Both the position numbers and the translations under genes were made by a program. Positions 1 to 6,364 of a stretch of 27,431 nucleotides of DNA are shown here, piece by piece (positions within the stretch are counted from its first letter, which is position 1; the number at the start of each line of letters is the position of its first letter). The DNA is from an uncultured Lachnospiraceae bacterium. Lineage in GTDB: Bacteria; Bacillota; Clostridia; Lachnospirales; Lachnospiraceae. The stretch lies in NCBI GenBank assembly GCA_937950565.1, contig CALFCS010000151.1:1-27431 (forward strand), in the 5' to 3' direction. Below the pieces are notes generated by a model. The model saw nothing but the letters and a program-made list of their open reading frames with translations. It searched no databases and was not told the origin of the DNA.

Positions 1-1
1 T

Positions 2-273
2 AAATTTTTTTTTGTCCTATACTTGACACATCCACACATTTGCAGACATACCTATTGTAGAAATTAGGCGAAGGCCGGTATGAATCTGAAGACGCTGCAG
101 TATTTGATGGGCATTCGGACATCGGGGTGACGATGAACACTTACACGCACCTTGGTCTGGACGATGCAAAGAACGAGATGATTCGTATGGAAGAATTGGA
201 GCAGGCGAGAAAAGAAGTGGATAAGGCGGAAGGTAAGAAGCCGATGAAACAGAATATGTTCAAAGTAGTTTAA
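2..273 (+). pseudogene. 3' remnant of a Tn916-type tyrosine integrase (broken)
   Basis: Read from base 2, the plus strand gives the end of a phage/ICE tyrosine recombinase. The HxxR box is at 35-46 (H-I-C-R, then H-T-Y), followed by AKAGMN and LQYLMGH, then after a frame change SDIGVT and NTYTHL, where the Tyr would be the catalytic nucleophile. Two lesions are visible: an in-frame TAG at 65-67 where the family usually has Met, and a 1-base deletion near 111 that shifts GGN-CAT to GG-CAT. The tail reads to TAA at 271-273. Upstream of about base 30 the family match fades into a T-rich stretch, so the catalytic core is absent or outside the window. It cannot make an active integrase. It is probably a relic of an integrative element that once sat here. 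Confidence 0.8.
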
Positions 274-319
274 GACTAGCAACGGACGCTCAGGGGAGAC
301 CTTGGGCATTATCAGTTTT

Positions 320-331
320 ATCGTTAACGAT
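320..331. promoter_or_regulatory. 12-bp perfect palindrome between integrase relic and DUF1349 gene
   Basis: ATCGTTAACGAT is perfectly self-complementary and lies 16 bp past the stop codon of the minus-strand DUF1349 gene. It could be a protein-binding site or part of a weak terminator. No U-rich tail follows on the minus strand, so the role is unassigned. Confidence 0.25.
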
Positions 332-346
332 CAGGCTATGAAAGCA

Positions 347-958
347 TTACAAGTTATGATCCGGAGCCTGGCCGTCATGTGCCAGCCACTTGCATTCCGT
401 GAGCTCCATGTGGGTAAAAGTAGCCAGGAAAGAGGAATCCTCCGGGCTGCAGGCATAGATGCCGAATGAGATTTCTCCTGTGCCCTCCAGCAGATGGCAA
501 ATCCGGATCTGACGGTAGGTAACGCCATCTTCTGAGCATTCGATGCGGAAATCATCTTCACGCCGACTCAGTCGGTACCACATAGATTTGATATTGGCGT
601 CAATTTCCGTTGTGGCCCAATCCGAATAACCGTGATTGGTCACGACGCTTCCAAGATGCTGAAACTGGTCATTTTCATATTCAATCGATCCTTTAATCCA
701 GTTCTCGCTGTCCAGATAAATGACAACCCCACACTGGTCAAACCGATGATGGCTTGCAAATTCCGTTTTTACAACAAAAGAAAAGAACGGCTCGCTTGTC
801 TTTAGCTGAAGGACAGGCGCGTTGTCATTGCGGAAATGGTAATAGGTTCTCTGCCACAAATCGGTATGCGGCTTTGTAGTAATCTCAATTTTCTCCGGGG
901 AAATCCGATAGTTATCCGGTTCCCTGGTCCATTGTAATTTTGCAACATCGAATTTCAT
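347..958 (-). CDS. DUF1349 (concanavalin-like) cytosolic protein
   Basis: This is a 203-residue protein of the DUF1349 family, a jelly-roll fold related to concanavalin A-like lectins and found in proteins of unclear, possibly carbohydrate-linked, function. Family-type features are an N-terminal W-T-R-E-P segment, the region F-F-S-F-V-V-K-T-E-F near residues 60-70, D-Q-C-G-V-V-I-Y near 75-85 and a C-terminal strand with I-S-F-G-I-Y-A-C-S-P. No signal peptide or membrane segment is seen. The start at 958 is chosen over an in-frame ATG 15 bases upstream because GGAGG sits about 8 bases before it. The start overlaps the stop of the upstream acetyltransferase by 4 bases (ATGA), so the two are probably translationally coupled and co-regulated by the divergent HxlR protein. 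No catalytic residue can be named. Confidence 0.85.
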   Translation of the reverse strand: MKFDVAKLQWTREPDNYRISPEKIEITTKPHTDLWQRTYYHFRNDNAPVLQLKTSEPFFSFVVKTEFASHHRFDQCGVVIYLDSENWIKGSIEYENDQFQHLGSVVTNHGYSDWATTEIDANIKSMWYRLSRREDDFRIECSEDGVTYRQIRICHLLEGTGEISFGIYACSPEDSSFLATFTHMELTECKWLAHDGQAPDHNL

Positions 959-1548
959 TCTGCGTTCCTCCAATACTTTTTCTTATCCTCTTCCGTGATC
1001 GTTCTCAGTACCCGGCAAGGACTGCCTACGGCGACAACACTGGAAGGAATATCCCGGTTAACCACGCTGCCTGCTCCAATTACAGTATTGCTCCCAATTG
1101 TCACGCCCGGCAGTACCGTAACTGAAGCGCCGAACCAGACATTATCTCCGACGGTGATCGGGTATGCGTACTCCAGACCCTGATTCCGCTGTTCGGTATC
1201 CAGTGGGTGCCCGGCTGTTGAAAAAATGCAATTCGGAGCAATAAAAACATTATTGCCAAAGGTAACCTTCGCACCGTCCAGAATCACGCAATTGTGGTTG
1301 GTATAAAAATTTTCGCCCACCTCAATATTGTAACCATAGTCACACCAGAATGGAGCGGTAATGCAAAAATGGTTTCCTGTTTTTCCCAACAGACTCCGGA
1401 GGAGCTCTTCCTGTTCAGAAAGCGCAGAGGGCTTCAGGTGGTTGAATTCAAAACATAAATCTTTGCAACGGCTTCTTGCCAGAAGGAGTCCCGGATCATA
1501 ATTTGCATCGTAAAGCAGTCCCCGTTGCATTTTTTCCAGCTCAGTCAT
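955..1548 (-). CDS. Maltose/galactoside-type O-acetyltransferase (LacA/Maa family)
   Basis: This 197-residue hexapeptide-repeat enzyme would transfer acetyl from acetyl-CoA to a hydroxyl of a sugar, acting as a trimer in the cytosol. The N-terminal Maa/LacA cap (M-x-x-G-L-L-Y-D-A-N, residues 7-16) is followed by left-handed beta-helix hexapeptide repeats from about residue 72 to 185. The catalytic histidine is His114 in the S-T-A-G-H-P-L-D motif, and the C-terminal G-S-P-C-R-V-L-R is typical. Length matches the family. AAAGGAG lies 7 bases before the ATG. It is the first gene of a two-gene minus-strand operon with the DUF1349 gene and is transcribed away from the hxlR-type gene, whose product is its likely regulator. 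Acceptor sugar is unknown. Confidence 0.93.
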   Translation of the reverse strand: MTELEKMQRGLLYDANYDPGLLLARSRCKDLCFEFNHLKPSALSEQEELLRSLLGKTGNHFCITAPFWCDYGYNIEVGENFYTNHNCVILDGAKVTFGNNVFIAPNCIFSTAGHPLDTEQRNQGLEYAYPITVGDNVWFGASVTVLPGVTIGSNTVIGAGSVVNRDIPSSVVAVGSPCRVLRTITEEDKKKYWRNAE

Positions 1549-1577
1549 AAATTTCTCCTTTCAAGATTATGGGTTGC

Positions 1578-1627
1578 ATTTTTCCTGTTTGTCGGTATAA
1601 TTATATAGCACAGGAAAAATAATACAA
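1578..1627. promoter_or_regulatory. Overlapping divergent promoters with 11-bp inverted repeat (HxlR operator candidate)
   Basis: A perfect 11-bp inverted repeat, ATTTTTCCTGT at 1578-1588 and ACAGGAAAAAT at 1610-1620, brackets two back-to-back promoters. Plus strand: TTGCAT (1574-1579), 16-bp spacer, TATAAT (1596-1601), serving the HxlR gene. Minus strand: TTGTAT (1627-1622), 16-bp spacer, TATAAT (1605-1600), serving the acetyltransferase operon. The two -10 boxes overlap by 2 bp and sit at the dyad centre, so one dimer or pair of dimers could control both directions. Assignment to HxlR is inference from position. Confidence 0.6.
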
Positions 1628-1666
1628 GTACGATATTTAAGGATACCGTCAAAAAGGAGTGTAGAT

Positions 1667-2017
1667 ATGGCAAAGAAAGAATTATTTGGATTGTGCCCTT
1701 ATGTAACGGCCCAGAAAGTACTTACCGGGAAATGGTCCATGTATATTCTGTATCTTTTGACTGATGGGCCGGTACGATTTAATGAATTGCAGAGGCGTAT
1801 GCCAGAAGATATGACGCACACCACGTTATCAAGGCAGTTGAAAACTCTTGAAGAGGAAGGGCTGATTGTCCGCATCGAATATCAGCAAATCCCTCCTAAA
1901 GTTGAGTATCAGTTAAGCGAAATTGGCGAAAAGTTCAGAAAAGTTTTATCTGTTCTTGAAGTATGGGGGAATGAGTATATAGCATATCTGAATGGTACTG
2001 ATACGCTCCAGAAATAA
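1667..2017 (+). CDS. HxlR-family winged-helix transcriptional regulator
   Basis: This 116-residue DNA-binding protein shows the HxlR (HTH_HXLR) pattern throughout. It has an N-terminal C-P-Y with Cys10, G-K-W-S-M-Y-I-L near residue 22, F-N-E-L-Q-R-R-M, then the recognition region H-T-T-L-S-R-Q-L-K-T-L-E-E-E-G-L (residues 57-72), wing residues P-P-K-V-E-Y-Q-L and a dimerising C-terminal helix. Many members sense reactive electrophiles or oxidants through the N-terminal Cys; whether this one does is inference. AAAAAGGAG precedes the ATG with good spacing. It is divergent from the acetyltransferase/DUF1349 pair, and a perfect inverted repeat lies between them, a standard arrangement for autoregulation plus control of the neighbour. 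Confidence 0.94.
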   Translation: MAKKELFGLCPYVTAQKVLTGKWSMYILYLLTDGPVRFNELQRRMPEDMTHTTLSRQLKTLEEEGLIVRIEYQQIPPKVEYQLSEIGEKFRKVLSVLEVWGNEYIAYLNGTDTLQK

Positions 2018-2040
2018 ACGATACGAAAATGTATGAAAAG

Positions 2041-2685
2041 AATAGGGCTTTCGGATGTCATGCCTTCCGGTGGATTATCCATATATTTTTTGCGCAGTTT
2101 CTCTGTATCCGGTTTTATGTAAGCCGCCTCCTTTGAAAGGAGTATAACACATGGGAGGTGATTCGGGAAGTCATGCGGACGACCTTCTTCCACGAGAACG
2201 GGACATGACTTTCTCGTACATTTGTAAATGAGGTATTTTTCACGGGATATGGCACGACGCAGCTTTTTGTCTATATCCCGATGGCGGGCGTAAATACCGC
2301 CGTACCGGATCATTTTGTAATGCTTTTCCGGGATGTGTTGGATGAGGCGCTCTATGAACTCCATAACGGGGAGAGTTTCTTCAACATATACATCATCTTC
2401 ATGACGGTTGTAATGGAAGGTAACAAAGTCACCATCATATTTGACAATCCTGGAAGTGGCAATGACGGGATGTCCAAGGTAACGCCCGATATATTTCACG
2501 ACGGTTTTTGGATCACATTTGTTGGGCCTGGCATAGACGTAGAAGCCGTCCTTGTGTTCGTGGTAACAGCTTGATTTCATCTTTTTGAAAGAAGGTCCGA
2601 TTTTTTCTTCCATTTCATTGAGCAGTGCGGTGCGGAAGGATTGTGGAAGCTGTAAATTTGTCGACCATATTTTAAAAATGAGCAC
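2041..2685 (-). pseudogene. Truncated IS91-family transposase
   Basis: The minus strand reads as the C-terminal part of an IS91-type (rolling-circle, tyrosine) transposase. Recognisable stretches are F-K-K-M-K-S-S, D-G-F-Y-V-Y-A, V-K-Y-I-G-R-Y-L-G with the conserved tyrosines, P-V-I-A-T-S-R-I, V-T-F-H-Y-N-R-H, E-F-I-E-R-L-I-Q-H-I-P-E-K and M-I-R-Y-G-G-I-Y-A-R-H. The N-terminal zinc-binding and first catalytic parts are missing; similarity starts near 2640. Past about 2225 the sequence no longer follows the family ending (R-W-R ... F-G-Y-D-P-L-x-C). A W-K-K-V-V-R-M-T run in another frame suggests a frameshift. The frame stays open to 1909, inside the HxlR gene, but that tail is not transposase. 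It is a dead IS relic, and no terminal repeats were identified. Confidence 0.7.
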
Positions 2686-2781
2686 TTGATTATACTGTAG
2701 GATGTTATGCTGATGTTGATGAAGGAACTGAAATTAGATTAATGGTTTATGATGGAGAAGAAGCTGGGAGGGATAAGTTAC

Positions 2782-3519
2782 ATGAAAAAATATATTTTAT
2801 TTATTCTGGGTGTTCTATCCGTTATCTATGGAATCTTAGTTTTACAGGTAGGCTCAGGATCTTCGTTCTGGTTGATTTGGGAAGCGATAGGCCTGTTTTT
2901 CTTTGCCTGGATGATACTCTTACATAAAAATTTTTTTGTTGCTCATAGAAAACTTAAAGTATTCTTTCATACGCTGGTTATTGTCACAATTGCAGTACTG
3001 ACAATATTTTGTGGAATGATTGCTGGAGAGTTTAATGCAAAAGGCAATCAGAATCTGGATTACATTATTGTTTTAGGGGCTCAGGTTCGGGAAAATGGTC
3101 CGAGTGTTGTGCTTAAATATCGATTGGATGTGGCGATTGATTATCTGAATAAGAATCCGAGTACAATATGTATCGTTTCTGGAGGTCAGGGAGCAAACGA
3201 ACCATTTTCGGAAGCGGAAGGAATGGCGGAATATCTTATTGAAAATGGCGTAAATCAGAGTAGAATTATTTTGGAAGATGAATCAACAAATACGGTAGAA
3301 AATATCCAGAACAGCAAGACACTTATGGAACAGCCATATAGTAGCGTGGGAATTGTGACAAATAATTTCCATGTATTTAGGGCAATTCAGATTGCAAAAG
3401 TGCAGGGATTAGAGGGTGTCTGTGGTATAGCTGCGGATTCTAATGTGTTATATCTTCCGAATAATGTGCTGAGAGAATGCTGTGGCATTTTAAAAGATTG
3501 GATAATGAAGAATATATAA
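2782..3519 (+). CDS. YdcF/SanA-type (DUF218) membrane protein
   Basis: This 245-residue protein has about three N-terminal membrane helices (roughly residues 2-22, 27-45 and 60-80) followed by a DUF218 domain. The domain begins D-Y-I-I-V-L-G-A-Q-V and continues with a K-Y-R-L-D-V-A helix, I-V-S-G-G-Q-G, an S-E-A-E-G-M-A-E-Y-L helix, the E-D-E-S-T-N-T-V-E-N motif and V-T-N-N-F-H-V-F-R-A. These are hallmarks of the ElyC/SanA/YdcF family, implicated in envelope integrity and polymer precursor metabolism; the reaction is not settled. Start 2782 is preferred because GGGAGG ends about 10 bases before it and the hydrophobic N-terminus starts right there; the longer frame from 2749 lacks a site. The gene is AT-rich and abuts the IS91 relic, so it is possibly part of an acquired patch. 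Confidence 0.88.
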   Translation: MKKYILFILGVLSVIYGILVLQVGSGSSFWLIWEAIGLFFFAWMILLHKNFFVAHRKLKVFFHTLVIVTIAVLTIFCGMIAGEFNAKGNQNLDYIIVLGAQVRENGPSVVLKYRLDVAIDYLNKNPSTICIVSGGQGANEPFSEAEGMAEYLIENGVNQSRIILEDESTNTVENIQNSKTLMEQPYSSVGIVTNNFHVFRAIQIAKVQGLEGVCGIAADSNVLYLPNNVLRECCGILKDWIMKNI

Positions 3520-3606
3520 TATTGTATGAAGAAGAAACTGGTGTGAATTATGTATTTCATGCAAGTGGCTGAGTAAATATTAGTTTGGCAGAAAGGATGT
3601 GTGAAT

Positions 3607-4701
3607 ATGTCAGAGGATAAGAGATGGCAGTTTGAGCTAGAAGAATATATCCGTCAGGGAGAACCGGACCAAATAGAAAAAAGTGCAGCATGGCAGACTG
3701 CTATTGGGTTACAGGCGGTTGACGGACTAAGAATATCTGAATATTTGCTTGATACAGCGAAAAATCATATTGAAGGAAAGATTGGTATTGATGAAGCAGA
3801 AAAACGCATCCAGAGCTATTATGAAGAGCGTGGAGAACGCCATGAGATAGAGGAGGGAACCAGGGAGGCGGATATTGTTTCAGCTCGCATAGCAAAGCTT
3901 CTGGGGGAAAAGACATTTCAGTTTTCGCCGGCAGAGTGGATATCAGTACATCGTAGATTGTTTGAAGGAGTGTTTGACCATGCTGGACAAATCAGAACTT
4001 ATAATATCACAAAGAAGGAGTGGGTATTAAAGGGTGATACAGTAACCTATGCATCATGGAACAGTATTAAAGAAACCTTGGATTATGATTTCAATACGGA
4101 AAAACAGTTTTCTTACGAGGGATTGTCACTGACAGATTCTGTGAGACATCTTGCTAAGTTTACATCAGATATATGGCAGATACATCCTTTTGGTGAGGGC
4201 AATACCAGGGCAACAGCAGTATTTATGATTAAATATATGAAAACATTTGGATTTGATGTAAATAATGAAGCCTTTGAACATCATTCCTGGTATTTTAGAA
4301 ATGCATTAGTAAGAGCAAATTATAATGACTGGAAAAATGGTGTTTATGCTACAATAAAGTTCTTGGAGCAATTCTTTAGTAATCTGTTGGTGGGAACAGA
4401 TTACGAACTTAAGAATAGATATATGCATTTGGATTATGTGGAGGAATCTCAAAGTGCAAATAGAGAAGTTTTAAAATGCAATAATTGCACTTTGGAATGC
4501 AGTTTGGAGGAACTGGCAATATTAAAGGTTATATCTGATAATCCTCAAATTACGCAGAAAGAGTTAGCAGAAAAAATTGGACGATCGCAGCGTACTATAA
4601 GCACACGACTAAAGGAAATGCAGGAAAAAAACTATATTCAGAGAGTAAATGGAAAACGATATGGTGTGTGGGAGGTACTTGCGGATATCAATATTTCATA
4701 A
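3607..4701 (+). CDS. Fic-domain protein with C-terminal winged helix
   Basis: This 364-residue Fic (AMPylation-type) enzyme has its active-site loop at residues 193-201, H-P-F-G-E-G-N-T-R. His193 is the catalytic base and Glu197 would hold Mg. The second Gly of the canonical HxFxxGNGR is Thr here, a variant seen in many Fic proteins. Residues 30-80 resemble the VbhA-type antitoxin helix region that is fused in cis in this subfamily (V-D-G-L, I-E-G-K-I, E-A-E-K-R-I), but the strict S/T-x-x-x-E-G/N inhibitory motif is not evident. Residues about 300-360 form a winged helix (T-Q-K-E-L-A-E-K-I-G, then R-T-I-S-T-R-L), suggesting DNA binding or autoregulation. The ATG at 3607 is preferred to GTG at 3601, since AAAGGA sits 9 bases before it. 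Target protein is unknown. Confidence 0.9.
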   Translation: MSEDKRWQFELEEYIRQGEPDQIEKSAAWQTAIGLQAVDGLRISEYLLDTAKNHIEGKIGIDEAEKRIQSYYEERGERHEIEEGTREADIVSARIAKLLGEKTFQFSPAEWISVHRRLFEGVFDHAGQIRTYNITKKEWVLKGDTVTYASWNSIKETLDYDFNTEKQFSYEGLSLTDSVRHLAKFTSDIWQIHPFGEGNTRATAVFMIKYMKTFGFDVNNEAFEHHSWYFRNALVRANYNDWKNGVYATIKFLEQFFSNLLVGTDYELKNRYMHLDYVEESQSANREVLKCNNCTLECSLEELAILKVISDNPQITQKELAEKIGRSQRTISTRLKEMQEKNYIQRVNGKRYGVWEVLADINIS

Positions 4702-4747
4702 AAGAAAGACTGAATAGAAGAAAAGAAGAGAAAATATGCATATATTA

Positions 4748-4789
4748 TTGCATATTCTTCTTTTTTTCTTTATAATAAGACCATGGTCT
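4748..4789 (+). promoter_or_regulatory. Promoter and palindromic operator of the AbgT operon
   Basis: TTGCAT (4748-4753), a 17-bp spacer and a perfect TATAAT (4771-4776) form a strong promoter. The 12-bp perfect palindrome AGACCATGGTCT at 4778-4789 covers the expected start site near 4783, an ideal place for a repressor. A directly repeated TGCATAT (4737 and 4749) lies at and above the -35. No regulator gene for it is evident in the window. Confidence 0.65.
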
Positions 4790-4815
4790 AAAAAAGAGAA
4801 GAGGAGGAATGAGAC

Positions 4816-6342
4816 ATGCAGGAAAAAGCTGCAAAAAAGAAGGGTGGGAGAATTCTCGGTACGATTGAACGTGTTGGAAATAAACTTCCTCATCCGTACA
4901 TTTTATTTTTATGGTTATGTTTGATATTGGCGGTTATCAGCTGTATCTGCGGAGCGGCCGGAGTGAGCGTTGTGAATCCGACTACAGGAGAGACCGTGGT
5001 CGCTCAAAGTCTGTTGAGTAAGGACGGATTTATCTGGATCTTGCAGAATATGCTGACTAATTTCCAGAACTTTACTCCATTGGGGCTTGTATTGGCAATG
5101 CAGATTGCAATTGGGTTCGCAGAGAGTACAGGACTTCTGACGACAGCCATGCGGAAAGCAATTCTGGGTGTGCCGATGTGGGCGCTGACGGGAACGGTAT
5201 TATTCCTTGGAATCAATGGAAGTATTGCTTCTGAGGCATCGATTATTGTTGTTCCGGCGCTGGCGGCAGCGGCATTTGAAATTGTGGGTATGCACCCGAT
5301 TGCCGGACTTCTGGCAGGATATGCGGCGACAAACGCCGGATTTACGGCCTGTGTCATTGTTGCAGGAACCGATGTGCTTTTAGCAGGAGTAACAGAGACG
5401 ACGGCGCAGCTGATTGACCCGGCAATAAAAGTGAATGCAACCTGTAACTGGTATTTTATGATTGTTTCTGTATTTACGCTGACAGCAGTTGGTGTATTTG
5501 TAAATAAGAAGTTCATCGCGCCCCGTCTTGGAAAGTATCAGCCGGAGGATGCACTGGCAGGAGAAGGAACGGATGAAGAGATTACGGAAAAGAAGAAAAA
5601 GGGTCTGCGGGCAGCAGGAATCTTCAGCCTTCTTTATATCATCGTATTCGCAGTTATGGTAATTCCGAAAAATGGAATCTTAAGAGGAGAAGATGGTTCT
5701 GTCCTGAACGGACCATTTATTACAGGACTGGTGCCAATCCTCATTATTTTCTTCATTTTAGTAGGTCTTACATATGGTATTGTGGCAGGAACAGTAAAGA
5801 AGAGCTCCGATGTGCCGGAGATGATGGCCAAATCCCTGGAGGGCATGACGGGTTATATCGTACTGGTATTTGTCATTGCACAGTTTATTAATATGTTCAG
5901 CTATACGAACTTAGGTATGATTATTGCGGTAAAGAGTGCGGATGCACTGGAAGCGGCCGGATTTACCGGAATTCCGCTGATGCTGTTCTTTATCCTGCTG
6001 TGCTGTGTTGTAAACCTGTTTATGACCAGCGGTTCTGCAAAATGGTACATATTTGCGCCGATTCTGGTGCCTATGATGATGATGCTTGGCTACAGCCCGG
6101 CGTTTGCACAGGTTATTTACCGAATTGGTGATTCTACGACAAATGCGATTACACCGATTTATCCATATATTCCGATTGCAATCGGAATGGCAAAGAAGTA
6201 TGACAAGAATTTTGGAATGGGAAGTCTGATTTCCATGATGCTTCCATATTCGGTAGCGTTCCTTGCCGTGTGGATTGTCCAGTTGATTGTCTGGGTAGTA
6301 TTTGATATACCGCTTGGACCAGGTGTAGGTGTATTTATGTAA
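4816..6342 (+). CDS. AbgT-family membrane transporter
   Basis: This 508-residue polytopic membrane protein belongs to the AbgT family, named for E. coli p-aminobenzoyl-glutamate uptake; other members export sulfonamides. Family signatures include N-K-L-P-H-P near residue 25 before the first helix, a loop with N-F-T-P-L-G, the hairpin region G-S-I-A-S-E-A-S-I-I-V-V-P, G-Y-A-A-T-N-A-G-F-T-A, and late T-S-G-S-A-K-W and R-I-G-D-S-T-T-N-A-I-T-P segments that carry substrate and ion contacts in the family. Length is typical. GAGGAGG precedes the ATG by 8 bases. It leads a tight operon with a peptidase and an amidohydrolase (22-nt gaps), so its substrate is probably a peptide-like or aryl-amide compound that those enzymes split after import. 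Confidence 0.95.
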   Translation: MQEKAAKKKGGRILGTIERVGNKLPHPYILFLWLCLILAVISCICGAAGVSVVNPTTGETVVAQSLLSKDGFIWILQNMLTNFQNFTPLGLVLAMQIAIGFAESTGLLTTAMRKAILGVPMWALTGTVLFLGINGSIASEASIIVVPALAAAAFEIVGMHPIAGLLAGYAATNAGFTACVIVAGTDVLLAGVTETTAQLIDPAIKVNATCNWYFMIVSVFTLTAVGVFVNKKFIAPRLGKYQPEDALAGEGTDEEITEKKKKGLRAAGIFSLLYIIVFAVMVIPKNGILRGEDGSVLNGPFITGLVPILIIFFILVGLTYGIVAGTVKKSSDVPEMMAKSLEGMTGYIVLVFVIAQFINMFSYTNLGMIIAVKSADALEAAGFTGIPLMLFFILLCCVVNLFMTSGSAKWYIFAPILVPMMMMLGYSPAFAQVIYRIGDSTTNAITPIYPYIPIAIGMAKKYDKNFGMGSLISMMLPYSVAFLAVWIVQLIVWVVFDIPLGPGVGVFM

Positions 6343-6364
6343 ACAGAAATCGGAGGTATGGAAA

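Noticed and set aside
2689..2775. Plus-strand reading A-D-V-D-E-G-T-E-I-R-L-M-V-Y-D-G-E-E before the YdcF gene
   Set aside because: Looks protein-like and might be a gene scrap left by the IS91 insertion, but it is short, has a stop just upstream and matches no family I recognise.
5004..5516. 170-codon minus-strand open frame inside the AbgT gene
   Set aside because: Lies wholly within a clear transporter gene, low-complexity shadow protein, no RBS.
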